Positions 20,937 through 28,923 of a DNA stretch of 35,151 bases are shown here, in pieces. The first letter of the stretch is position 1. Each line of letters starts with the position of its first letter. The notes under the pieces were generated by a model. It saw only the letters and a program-made list of their open reading frames with translations. It was not told where the DNA came from and made no database searches. Both the position numbers and the translations under genes were made by a program. Source of the stretch: Actinomadura rubrisoli (lineage in GTDB: Bacteria > Actinomycetota > Actinomycetes > Streptosporangiales > Streptosporangiaceae); the NCBI RefSeq assembly GCF_004349215.1, contig NZ_SMKU01000062.1, forward strand, positions 1 through 35,151, in the 5' to 3' direction.

Positions 20937-23900
20937 TCACCCGATCGGGCGGACGGCGGAGCCGGGCACGCCCGCGAGGTCGAACGCCTCCTCGTGGCTC
21001 AACCGCAGCCCGGTGCTGAGCGCCGCCCGGTACCCGGCCTCGCCCAGCGCCTCCCGGCACGCTCCGGCCACGCGCATGACGGCGGGATCGTCGTCGGACG
21101 AGATGCCGCGCAGGACGGTCGCGGCCCCCAGCAGCCGGGCGGCCGTCCCCGCGTCGCCTGCGGCGGCCGTGACCCCGGCGAGGGCGACGACGGCACGGGC
21201 GGCCTCGAAGTAGGCGCCCATCTCGGCGGACGCCGCGATGGCGCGCCCGTGGTGGTGCCGCGCCTCGGCGGCGTCACCGCGGGCCTCGGCGACGCGACCG
21301 AGCCCGATGAGCGCCCGGGTCCGGTTCCCGACGCTCTTGAGCCAGCGCGGGTCGAAGCGTTCCAGCGCCTCCTCGTACAGGCCGCGCGCCGCGTCCAGGT
21401 CGCCGTCCAGCAGCGCGATGTCGCCGAGCCCCCGCAGCGCGGCCGCCAGGTAGGTGGGGCTGCCCGCGCGGCGCGCGAGCTCGGCGGCGAGGGCGTAGTC
21501 GGCGCGCGCACCGGACGGGTCGGTGCCGATCCGGTAGTCGCCGCGGTTGCAGAGCAGGTCGGAGCGGTCGTCCACGGCACCGAGCTGCTCGGTCAGGACG
21601 AGCGCCTCGTCGGTCAGCGCGATGGCCCCGGCGTGGTCGCCGCAGAGCGCGGACAGCCCGGCCAGCGCGTCCAGCGCCAGCGCGGTCCCCCAGCGGTCGC
21701 CGACCTCCCGGAAGATCGCGGCGGCCTCGCCGAACTCCTGCTCGGCCCGTCCCAGCCCGCCCGCCGCCAGCTCCGGGAAGCCGGACATCAGGTGCGCGGC
21801 GGCCCGCGCCCACGGCTCCGGACCGTCCCGGTCGCCGAGGACGGCGGCGAGCGCCGCGCGCGGGTCGCCGGACGTGGCGTCGACCATCATCCAGCGGCAC
21901 ATGACGGACGGGTGCCGCCGCGTCCCCCGCGCCAGGACGGCCGCGCGCGCCGCGTCCCGGTGCCGCCGCCACACCTGCGCGCTCGCCGGATCCATGGCCG
22001 TGACCAGGCCGCACAGGATGTACTCGTCCTCCAGGCCGGGCGGCGCGCCCGGACCGGACAGCTCCAGCAGCGCCGCCGCCGAGGCCGCCGCCGACAGCGA
22101 CAGGCCGCGGATCCACAGGTAGAACGACATGGACCCGATCAGCCCGAACGCCGTCTCCGCGTCCCGCGCCCCGACGGCCCAGCGCAGCGCGGCCAGCAGG
22201 TTGCCGTGCTCGGCGCCGAGGATCTCCAGCCATTCCAGCTGTTCGGCGCGGTGCAGGCACGGGTCGGCCGTGCGCGCGAGGCCGAGGAAGTACTCGGCGT
22301 GGGCGCGGCGCGCGGCCTCGCCCTCGCCCGCCTCCGCCAGCCGCTCGGCGCCGTAGGCGCGGATCGTCTCCAGCATCCGGTACCGGCCGCCCGCGATCTC
22401 GACCAGCGACTTGTCGGCGAGCGACTCCAGGACGTCCGCCGGGCCGCACACGCGCCGCGCGGCCTCCGCCGTGGCGCCGCCCGCGAACACCGCGAGGCGG
22501 CGGGCCGCCCGCTGCTCGTCCGCGGTCAGCAGGTCCCAGCTCCACTCCACCACCGACCGCAGCGTCCGGTGCCGGGCGTCGGCGACGCGGCTGCCGCGTC
22601 CGAGCAGCGCGAACCGGTCGTCCAGGCCGGCGCGCAGGTCGGCGATCTCGTGGGTGCGCAGGCGGGCGGCGGCCAGCTCGATGGCGAGCGGCAGGTCGTC
22701 CAGGGCGCGGCAGACGTCCCGGACGCCGGCGCCCGCCGCGAAGCCCGGCCGCACCGCCGCGGCGCGGTCGGCGAACAGCCGGACGGCGTCCTCGCCGCCG
22801 AGGGGCCGGACCGGCCACAGGTGCTCGCCGGTGATCTGGAGGGGCTCGCGGCTGGTCGCCAGGATCCGCAGGTCCGGGCAGGCCGACAGCAGCCGCCAGG
22901 CCAGCCCGGCGACGGCCTCGACGACGTGCTCGCAGTTGTCGAGCACCAGCAGTGGCGGACGGTCGGCGAGCGCGGCGGTCAGCTTCGCCACCGGGTCGGC
23001 GGCGGGCGTGCCGGGCGCGGCGAGCAGCCCGCCCTCCCGCAGGCCGAGCGCGCCCAGCAGCGCCCGCGCGACGCCCGGCCCGTCCACCGGGGCCAGCTCC
23101 ACGAAGCAGGTCTCCCGGCGCGCGGCGACCTCCACCGAAAGCCGCGTCTTGCCGACGCCGCCGGGGCCGGTCAGCGTGACCAGCCGCGCCGTCCCCAGCA
23201 GCGCCTCCAGCCCGGCCACGTCGCCGTCGCGGCCGACGAAGCTGGTGAGCTGGGCGGGCGGCGCGGCCCGGCGCTCGCCCCGCAGCAGCTCGCGATGCAG
23301 CGCGGCCAGCTCCAGGGACGGGTCGGCGCCCAGCTCCTCGGCGAGCACCCGCCGGGTCTCCTCGAACACGACCAGCGCCTCCGCCGGCCGCCCCTGCGCC
23401 CGAAGAGCACGCATGAGCAGCCCGCGCAGGCGCTCCCGCAGCGGATACCGCCCGACCAACTCCCGCAACTCGGCCACGACCGCCTGCCCGTGACCAGACC
23501 CCTGCGCGTGGCCGGGGGCCTGTGCGGGGGCGGGGGCCAGGTCTGCTTCGATGCGGTCTTCTAGGGCGGCGAGGCGGCGTTCCTCTAGGCGCTCGGCGGC
23601 AGCGCGGCCTGCGACGCCGTCCGCGATGTCCGCGAACGCGGCGCCGCGCCAGAGGCCCAGCGCGGCGCGGAGCCGCTCGGCCGCCCCCGCGGTGTCGCCG
23701 CCGAGCAGCGCCGCGCGCGCCTCGTCCGCCAGCCGCTCGAACCGCCAGGCGTCCACGTCCTCCGGCGAGGCGTCGATCCGGTAGCCCGCCGCCGTCATCT
23801 CGATGTCAGCGTCCGGCCGAAGTGCCGCCCGCAGCCGCGACACCTGCGACTGGACGGCGTGGACGGCGCGGTCCCGTCCCTCGCCGCCGTAGACCTCCTC

Positions 23901-24041
23901 GGCCAGCAGCCCGGCCGGGACCGCGGCGCCCGGCCGGACGAGCAGCAGCGCCAGCAGCGCGCGGCGCGCCGGGCCGCCGAGCGGCACCTCGCCGCCCCCG
24001 TCCCGCCACGCCCGCGTCTCGCCGAGGACTCCGAACCGCAT
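20937..24041 (-). CDS. SARP/AfsR-type regulator with BTAD, NB-ARC ATPase and TPR region
   Basis: This 1,034-residue transcription factor belongs to a class that activates secondary metabolism or physiology genes. An OmpR-like winged helix fills about 1-90 (MRFGVLGETRAW to TAAGYRID). The BTAD domain at about 95-255 contains an odd proline/alanine/histidine insert (APAPAQAPGHAQGSGHGQ, 169-186). The NTPase has Walker A GPGGVGKT (292-299), then LLVLDNCEH and ATSREPL. The C-terminal 500 residues are helical TPR-like repeats. The ATG at 24041 is eight bases after the metE stop, so it may be translated from the metE transcript and respond indirectly to B12. Its target could be the adjacent FAD monooxygenase. 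Confidence 0.92.
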   Translation of the reverse strand: MRFGVLGETRAWRDGGGEVPLGGPARRALLALLLVRPGAAVPAGLLAEEVYGGEGRDRAVHAVQSQVSRLRAALRPDADIEMTAAGYRIDASPEDVDAWRFERLADEARAALLGGDTAGAAERLRAALGLWRGAAFADIADGVAGRAAAERLEERRLAALEDRIEADLAPAPAQAPGHAQGSGHGQAVVAELRELVGRYPLRERLRGLLMRALRAQGRPAEALVVFEETRRVLAEELGADPSLELAALHRELLRGERRAAPPAQLTSFVGRDGDVAGLEALLGTARLVTLTGPGGVGKTRLSVEVAARRETCFVELAPVDGPGVARALLGALGLREGGLLAAPGTPAADPVAKLTAALADRPPLLVLDNCEHVVEAVAGLAWRLLSACPDLRILATSREPLQITGEHLWPVRPLGGEDAVRLFADRAAAVRPGFAAGAGVRDVCRALDDLPLAIELAAARLRTHEIADLRAGLDDRFALLGRGSRVADARHRTLRSVVEWSWDLLTADEQRAARRLAVFAGGATAEAARRVCGPADVLESLADKSLVEIAGGRYRMLETIRAYGAERLAEAGEGEAARRAHAEYFLGLARTADPCLHRAEQLEWLEILGAEHGNLLAALRWAVGARDAETAFGLIGSMSFYLWIRGLSLSAAASAAALLELSGPGAPPGLEDEYILCGLVTAMDPASAQVWRRHRDAARAAVLARGTRRHPSVMCRWMMVDATSGDPRAALAAVLGDRDGPEPWARAAAHLMSGFPELAAGGLGRAEQEFGEAAAIFREVGDRWGTALALDALAGLSALCGDHAGAIALTDEALVLTEQLGAVDDRSDLLCNRGDYRIGTDPSGARADYALAAELARRAGSPTYLAAALRGLGDIALLDGDLDAARGLYEEALERFDPRWLKSVGNRTRALIGLGRVAEARGDAAEARHHHGRAIAASAEMGAYFEAARAVVALAGVTAAAGDAGTAARLLGAATVLRGISSDDDPAVMRVAGACREALGEAGYRAALSTGLRLSHEEAFDLAGVPGSAVRPIG

Positions 24042-24049
24042 GCCGGTGA

Positions 24050-26332
24050 TTATCCGCCCACGAGGGACTCCCGGACGCGGCGGGCGGCGGCGACCATGTT
24101 GCGCAGGGACGCCTCCGTCTCCGGGTACGCGCGGGTCTTCAGGCCGCAGTCGGGGTTGACCCACAGGCGGCCCGGCGCGACGGCCTGGAGCGCCCGCCGG
24201 AGCGAGACCTCCATCTCCTCCACCGACGGGACGCGCGGCGAGTGGATGTCGTACACGCCCGGCCCGATCCCGGCCGCGTACCCGGCGGCGCGCAGGTCCC
24301 CGACCAGCTCCATGTGGGACCGGGCGGCCTCGACGCTGGTGACGTCGGCGTCCAGGTCGCCGATCGCGCCGATGACCTCCCCGAACTCCGAGTAGCACAT
24401 GTGCGTGTGGATCTGGGTGGTGGCCGCCGCGCCCGAGGTGGCCAGCCGGAACGCGCCGACGGCCCACCGCAGGTAGGCGGGACGGTCGGCGCGGCGCGGC
24501 GGCAGCAGCTCGCGCAGCGCGGGCTCGTCCACCTGGATGATCCCGATGCCCGCCGCCTCCAGGTCGCGGACCTCCTCGCGCAGCGCCAGCGCGACCTGCC
24601 GCGCGGTGTCGGCGAGCGGCTGGTCGTCGCGGACGAACGACCAGGCCAGCATGGTGACCGGACCGGTGAGCATCCCCTTGACCGGACGGCGCGTCCGCGA
24701 CTGGGCGTAGGTCGTCCAGCGGACGGTCATCGGCTCGGGCCGGGACACGTCGCCGTGCAGGATCGGCGGGCGGACGCAGCGGGTGCCGTACGACTGGACC
24801 CAGCCGTGCTCGGTGGCCGCGTACCCGTCGAGCTGCTCGGCGAAGTACTGGACCATGTCGTTGCGCTCGGGCTCCCCGTGGACGAGGACGTCGAGGCCGA
24901 GCCCTTCCTGGAGGTCGATCACGCGGTCGATCTCGTCCCGCATGATCTGCTCGTAGGCGTCGGCGCCGATGCGCCCGGCCCGCACGTCGGCGCGGGCGCG
25001 GCGGACGTCGCCGGTCTGCGGGAACGACCCGATGGTGGTGGTGGCGAGCGGCGGCAGGCCGAGGACGCGGCTCTGCGCGGCGTACCGGGCGGCCCGGTCG
25101 GGACGGACGTCGCCCTGGCCGTCGCCGAGCATGTCGAGCCTGGCGCGGACGCGGTGGTCGGTCCGTCCGGGGGCCTCGCGGGCGGCGCGGGCGGCGGCGG
25201 CCTCCTCCGCGATCACGTCGTGGCCTTCGCGCAGCGCGCGGCCGAGGAGCACGACCTCGTCCACCTTCTGCCTGGCGAAGGCCAGGCGCGCGCGCACGTC
25301 CGGTTCAAGGCCGGTCTCGGCGTCCAGGTCGAGCGGGACGTGCATCAGGGAGCAGGACGTGCCGACGGCCACGTCCTGCGCCAGCCCCAGCAGCGACGCG
25401 CAGGTGGACAGCGCCGCGGACAGGTCGGCCCGCCAGACGTTGCGGCCGTCCACGACCCCGGCGACGACGGTGCGCCGGGGAAGCCCGCCGATCGCGGCCA
25501 GCCCCGCCAGGTTGCCGGGCCCCGCGACGAAGTCCAGGCCGATGGCCTCCACACTGGTCGCCGCCAGCTCGCGCAGCGCCGCGCCGATCTCCCCGAAGTA
25601 CGTGGCGGCCAGCAGGTCGGGACGGGACGACAGCGCGCACAGTCGGTCGTACGCGCGCCGAAGCGCGGCCAGTTCCTCCTCGGTGCGGTCGGCGGCGAGC
25701 GCGGGCTCGTCCAGCTGCACCCACGCGCAGCCCGCCCCGGCGAGCCGTTCGAGCAGCTCGGCGTACACCTCGACGAGCCCGTCGAGCAGGTCGAGCGGCC
25801 GGAACCCCTCGGGCGCGGCGGGCGCGGCCTTGGCCAGCAGCAGGTAGCTCACCGGGCCGATCAGGACGGGACGGGTCTCGATGCCCAGCTCGCGGGCCTC
25901 CAGGTACTCGGCGAGCGGCTTGGCCCGCGCGGCGTCCGCGAGCCGGAACCGGGTGTCGGGCGACAGCTCCGGGACGAGGTAGTGGTAGTTCGTGTCGACC
26001 CACTTGGTCATCTCCAGCGCCGGGACGCCCTCGGCGCCGCGCGCCATCGCGAAGTAGGCGTCCAGGCCGTCCAGGTGGCGGAACCGGGGCGGCGCCGCGT
26101 CCACCAGGACGGTGGTGTCGAGCATCTGGTCGTACAGCGAGAACGTGTTGGACGGGATCTGGCCGAGCCCGGCGTCCCGCAGCCCGGTCCACACCGAGCG
26201 GCGCAGGTCGGCGCCGGTGCGCTCCAGCTCGGCGGCGGTGACGCCGCCCGCCCAGTACGCCTCGACGGCCCGCTTCAGCTCGCGGTCGGGACCGATCCGG
26301 GGGTATCCCAGCACGGTCGTCTCGATCGTCAT
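24050..26332 (-). CDS. metE: Cobalamin-independent methionine synthase
   Basis: This 760-residue enzyme transfers a methyl group from 5-methyltetrahydropteroyl-triglutamate to homocysteine, making methionine without B12. The zinc ligands are all present: H644 and C646 in HTHMC, E668 in SVEAARS, and C729 in NPDCGLKTR. H697 in YDIHSPRVPS is the catalytic-base position. These are offset +3 from the E. coli numbering I recall. The N-terminal half-barrel starts TTVLGYPRIGPDRELKRA. The start at 26332 follows GAGGGAG. A cobalamin riboswitch precedes it, so B12 shuts the gene off when the B12-dependent isoenzyme can work. The SARP gene starts eight bases downstream. Confidence 0.97.
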   Translation of the reverse strand: MTIETTVLGYPRIGPDRELKRAVEAYWAGGVTAAELERTGADLRRSVWTGLRDAGLGQIPSNTFSLYDQMLDTTVLVDAAPPRFRHLDGLDAYFAMARGAEGVPALEMTKWVDTNYHYLVPELSPDTRFRLADAARAKPLAEYLEARELGIETRPVLIGPVSYLLLAKAAPAAPEGFRPLDLLDGLVEVYAELLERLAGAGCAWVQLDEPALAADRTEEELAALRRAYDRLCALSSRPDLLAATYFGEIGAALRELAATSVEAIGLDFVAGPGNLAGLAAIGGLPRRTVVAGVVDGRNVWRADLSAALSTCASLLGLAQDVAVGTSCSLMHVPLDLDAETGLEPDVRARLAFARQKVDEVVLLGRALREGHDVIAEEAAAARAAREAPGRTDHRVRARLDMLGDGQGDVRPDRAARYAAQSRVLGLPPLATTTIGSFPQTGDVRRARADVRAGRIGADAYEQIMRDEIDRVIDLQEGLGLDVLVHGEPERNDMVQYFAEQLDGYAATEHGWVQSYGTRCVRPPILHGDVSRPEPMTVRWTTYAQSRTRRPVKGMLTGPVTMLAWSFVRDDQPLADTARQVALALREEVRDLEAAGIGIIQVDEPALRELLPPRRADRPAYLRWAVGAFRLATSGAAATTQIHTHMCYSEFGEVIGAIGDLDADVTSVEAARSHMELVGDLRAAGYAAGIGPGVYDIHSPRVPSVEEMEVSLRRALQAVAPGRLWVNPDCGLKTRAYPETEASLRNMVAAARRVRESLVGG

Positions 26333-26339
26333 GACGGCT

Positions 26340-26371
26340 CTCCCTCGTGCCGTTCGACGGCCGCACGGGAG
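26340..26371 (-). promoter_or_regulatory. Hairpin sequestering the metE ribosome binding site
   Basis: On the minus strand CTCCCGTGC (26371-26363) pairs with GCAC-GA-GGGAG (26350-26340), nine pairs with a GA bulge. The 3' arm contains the metE Shine-Dalgarno GAGGGAG, so translation would be blocked when it folds. This makes it a plausible expression platform for the cobalamin riboswitch. Confidence 0.5.
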
Positions 26372-26454
26372 GCGGAGGCGCGCGCGGGCCGTGCCCGCCG
26401 TCGTCCCGCGGCCCTCCCACGAGGCCATGGACCCACCGCGCGCCGAACGGCGCG

Positions 26455-26650
26455 CAGGCGGTGGCAGGTCTTCGGACTCACGGGCGCCTTGCGCGCTCCT
26501 ACTGGCCGTCGCTTCCCAGACCGCGCGGAGCGATCCAGTGCGTATGACGGCGGTCGTTCCCGTTCACCGCTGCGGGGCAGTCCCGGAATCGCACCGGGTT
26601 CCCTCTTGCGACACCCGTTCCGCCGAGGGCGGCGCGGGTGAACCATCCGC
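26455..26650 (-). ncRNA. Cobalamin (B12) riboswitch controlling metE
   Basis: Read on the minus strand, this has the conserved GGTGCGATTCCGGGACTGCC core (about 26598-26579), then the CCGCAGCGGTGA region and the closing B12-box-like GAGTCCGAAGACCTGCC (about 26480-26464). A very stable GCGCGCC-GTTC-GGCGCGC hairpin follows at 26438-26455, and the Shine-Dalgarno hairpin lies before metE. Adenosylcobalamin-class binding should repress metE. The exact ends are approximate. Confidence 0.93.
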
Positions 26651-26657
26651 AACCGCG

Positions 26658-26686
26658 AGTATAGACGTGTGGATTCGACATTCGGA
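26658..26686 (-). promoter_or_regulatory. Promoter of the riboswitch-metE transcript (overlapping def promoter)
   Basis: TATACT (minus strand, 26663-26658) is a good -10, with weak TCCGAA (26686-26681) 17 bases upstream. It lies just outside the riboswitch 5' end. On the plus strand the same bases read TATAGA (26660-26665), a possible -10 for def, so the two promoters may overlap. Confidence 0.55.
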
Positions 26687-26697
26687 GGAGAGCGGGC

Positions 26698-27261
26698 ATG
26701 ACGGGACAGGTTCGGCCGATCACGCTGGTGGGGACCCCGGTCCTGCACCGGGCGTGCCGGCCGGTCGAGGAGTTCGACGCGGCGCTGCGGGAACTGGCCG
26801 ACGACATGTTCGCCAGCATGTACGCGGCGGAGGGCGTCGGCCTCGCGGGGAACCAGGTCGGCGTCGACCTGCGGATCTTCGTGTACGACTGCCCGGACGA
26901 GGACGGGCAGCGCCAGAAGGGGGCCGTGGTGAACCCCGTCCTGGAGCTTCCGGGCCTGGACGAGCGGCGGCTGGACGACGGCGACGAGGGGTGCCTGTCG
27001 GTGCCGGGGCCGCATGCGCGGCTCGCGCGCTCGGACCGCGCGACCGTCCGCGGCTTCGATCTGAAGGGCAAGCCGGTGACCGTGGTGGGGACGGGGCTGC
27101 TGGCCCGCTGCCTCCAGCACGAGACCGACCATCTGGAGGGCAGGGTCTACATCGACCGGCTGTCGGCGCGGGCCCGCAAGAAGGTGCTCAAGGAGTACGA
27201 GGAGCTGCGGGCGGCCGCCGCTGCCGACGCAGGCGTTGAGGCGGGTGCCGAGGCCGGATGA
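26698..27261 (+). CDS. def: Peptide deformylase
   Basis: This 187-residue metalloenzyme removes the N-formyl group from nascent proteins at the ribosome. All three motifs are present: GVGLAGNQ (46-53; the usual second Ala is Gly here), EGCLS (97-101, with metal ligand C99) and HETDH (141-145, two His ligands and the catalytic Glu). The C-terminus is an alanine/glycine-rich tail. The ATG follows GGAGGAG. It diverges from metE, and its TGA abuts the CocE stop with no spacer (TGATCA). High-GC actinomycetes often have more than one def gene; this may be either the main or an accessory copy. Confidence 0.95.
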   Translation: MTGQVRPITLVGTPVLHRACRPVEEFDAALRELADDMFASMYAAEGVGLAGNQVGVDLRIFVYDCPDEDGQRQKGAVVNPVLELPGLDERRLDDGDEGCLSVPGPHARLARSDRATVRGFDLKGKPVTVVGTGLLARCLQHETDHLEGRVYIDRLSARARKKVLKEYEELRAAAAADAGVEAGAEAG

Positions 27262-28893
27262 TCACCCGTCCCAGACGGGCAGGTGGAGGGCGGACGGGTG
27301 GGCGGCGCCGCGCAGGACCTCGAAGCGGACGCGCCGGGACGCGACGGCGCGTCCGGCGGGCTCGCCGGTGCCGTGGTTGCGGGCGAGGCGGGGGAACGCG
27401 CCGCCCGCCAGCATGACCCGGAGCCGGTGCCCGCGCGCGAACCGGTAGGCGGTCGGGTTCATCTCGATCTCGGCGCGGACGGTCCCCGGCGAGGAGATCC
27501 GCAGGACGCCGTCGGTGACGTTCCTGGACGTGCCGCGCTCGTCCACGTCGCAGAGCCGCACGAACAGGTCGCCGTGGCCGGTGCTCGTCCGGACGTGGAG
27601 CGTGGCCGAGACCGGGCCGATCAGGTCGAGGTCGCGGTCCAGCGGCGCGCCGGTGAGGACCGCGACGTCGGCGCGCCGTTCGATCGGGCCGTTGTCCCGC
27701 TGCCCGCCCTTGCCCGGCGACAGCAGCGGGCCGCCGACGCTGGGCGTCGGGTCGAGGGGGTCATAGGTGAACGCGGCGGGCTCGATCGCGGACGGCTCGT
27801 CCCAGGTCAGACCGTGGGAGAGGTAGAGCGGCGCGGGGCGCGTCCCGGGCGGGGGCCACTGCCCGAAGTCGAGCCAGCGGTCGGCCTTCTGCAGGTACAG
27901 CCGGACGGGTGCTTCGCGGAGCCGGTCCGTGGTGCCGTTCAGGTGGGCGTCCAGCCACGTCACCTGGTCGGCGAGGATCGCGCGGAGGGCCTTCGCGTCG
28001 TGTCCCCACGGGCCGATGGTGATGCGGACCTGCCGTCCGGCGGCGTGGAGGGCGGCGAAGTCGCGGAGCTGGCCGCGCAGGAACAGGTCCCACCAGCCCG
28101 CCACCATGCTGGCGGGCGCGGTCGTCTTCGCGGCGGCGGCGCTGTGGTCGGTGGCCGTCCAGAAGCCGTCGCCCGGCCCGGCGTGCGCGGTGACCTCCCG
28201 CAGGAACGGCTCGGGCCGTCCGATCGCGGCGGTGTCGGCCTCGCCGACCGGAAGGTGCCGCATCGCGCGGCGGACGCGCCGGTCGTGCAGCGGGGTGGGC
28301 AGCAGGCCGCCGAGCCGCGAGCCGTCCAGGGTGCCCAGCACCGCCGACCAGACGAGCGTGTTGTGCAGGGCCAGCGCGCCGCCCGGGTAGAACGAGCTGA
28401 CGAACTCGGACGCGGTGATCCCGAGCCCCATCGCCTCCAGCGGCGGGTCCGCGTACGGCGCCATCGCCCACCCGGCGAAGCCGAGATAGCTGGCGCCGGC
28501 GATAGCGACGCGCCCGTCGCACCACGGCTGGGCCCGCAGCCACGCGAGGGTGGCGAGCCCGTCGTCCTTCTCGTCGTGGAAGGCGCGGAACTCCCCGTCC
28601 GATCCGAAGACGCCCCGCATGTTCTGGACGACGACCTGGAGGCCGCGCCGGACGAGGACCCGGGCGAACAGCCTGATCTCGGGCTTGTGCTTGCCGTACG
28701 GGGTGCGCATCAGCACGACCGGCAGCGGCCCGGCCCCGCGCGGACGGTACAGGTCGGCGACGAGCCGGGCCCCGTCCGGCATCGGAACCCGCAGGTCGCG
28801 GGCCATCCCCGTGGCGCGTCCCGCCCCGGTGCCGGGCACGGGGGCCTCGGGCAACCCGAAGAACCGGTCGACGAGACGTCCCACAACGGTCAT
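27262..28893 (-). CDS. CocE/NonD-family serine hydrolase
   Basis: This 543-residue hydrolase is of the cocaine esterase / X-Pro dipeptidyl-peptidase S15 type. It has an alpha/beta-hydrolase domain at about 35-320 and a C-terminal jelly-roll (about 340-540). The nucleophile is S135 in GASYLGF, with the oxyanion-side motif NMRGVFGSDGEF (91-102). The catalytic His is probably in GPWGHD. The natural substrate is unknown: esters, amides or proline peptides. The ATG at 28893 follows AGGGAGC. It starts 30 bases after the stop of the 363-residue unknown gene on the same strand, so they are probably an operon. Confidence 0.9.
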   Translation of the reverse strand: MTVVGRLVDRFFGLPEAPVPGTGAGRATGMARDLRVPMPDGARLVADLYRPRGAGPLPVVLMRTPYGKHKPEIRLFARVLVRRGLQVVVQNMRGVFGSDGEFRAFHDEKDDGLATLAWLRAQPWCDGRVAIAGASYLGFAGWAMAPYADPPLEAMGLGITASEFVSSFYPGGALALHNTLVWSAVLGTLDGSRLGGLLPTPLHDRRVRRAMRHLPVGEADTAAIGRPEPFLREVTAHAGPGDGFWTATDHSAAAAKTTAPASMVAGWWDLFLRGQLRDFAALHAAGRQVRITIGPWGHDAKALRAILADQVTWLDAHLNGTTDRLREAPVRLYLQKADRWLDFGQWPPPGTRPAPLYLSHGLTWDEPSAIEPAAFTYDPLDPTPSVGGPLLSPGKGGQRDNGPIERRADVAVLTGAPLDRDLDLIGPVSATLHVRTSTGHGDLFVRLCDVDERGTSRNVTDGVLRISSPGTVRAEIEMNPTAYRFARGHRLRVMLAGGAFPRLARNHGTGEPAGRAVASRRVRFEVLRGAAHPSALHLPVWDG

Positions 28894-28923
28894 AGCGCTC
28901 CCTGATCGGCGTCTGTCCCCACG

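Noticed and set aside
24242..26641. Long plus-strand open frame opposite metE and the riboswitch
   Set aside because: It runs through the riboswitch antisense and has no recognisable domain; metE on the other strand has all catalytic residues.
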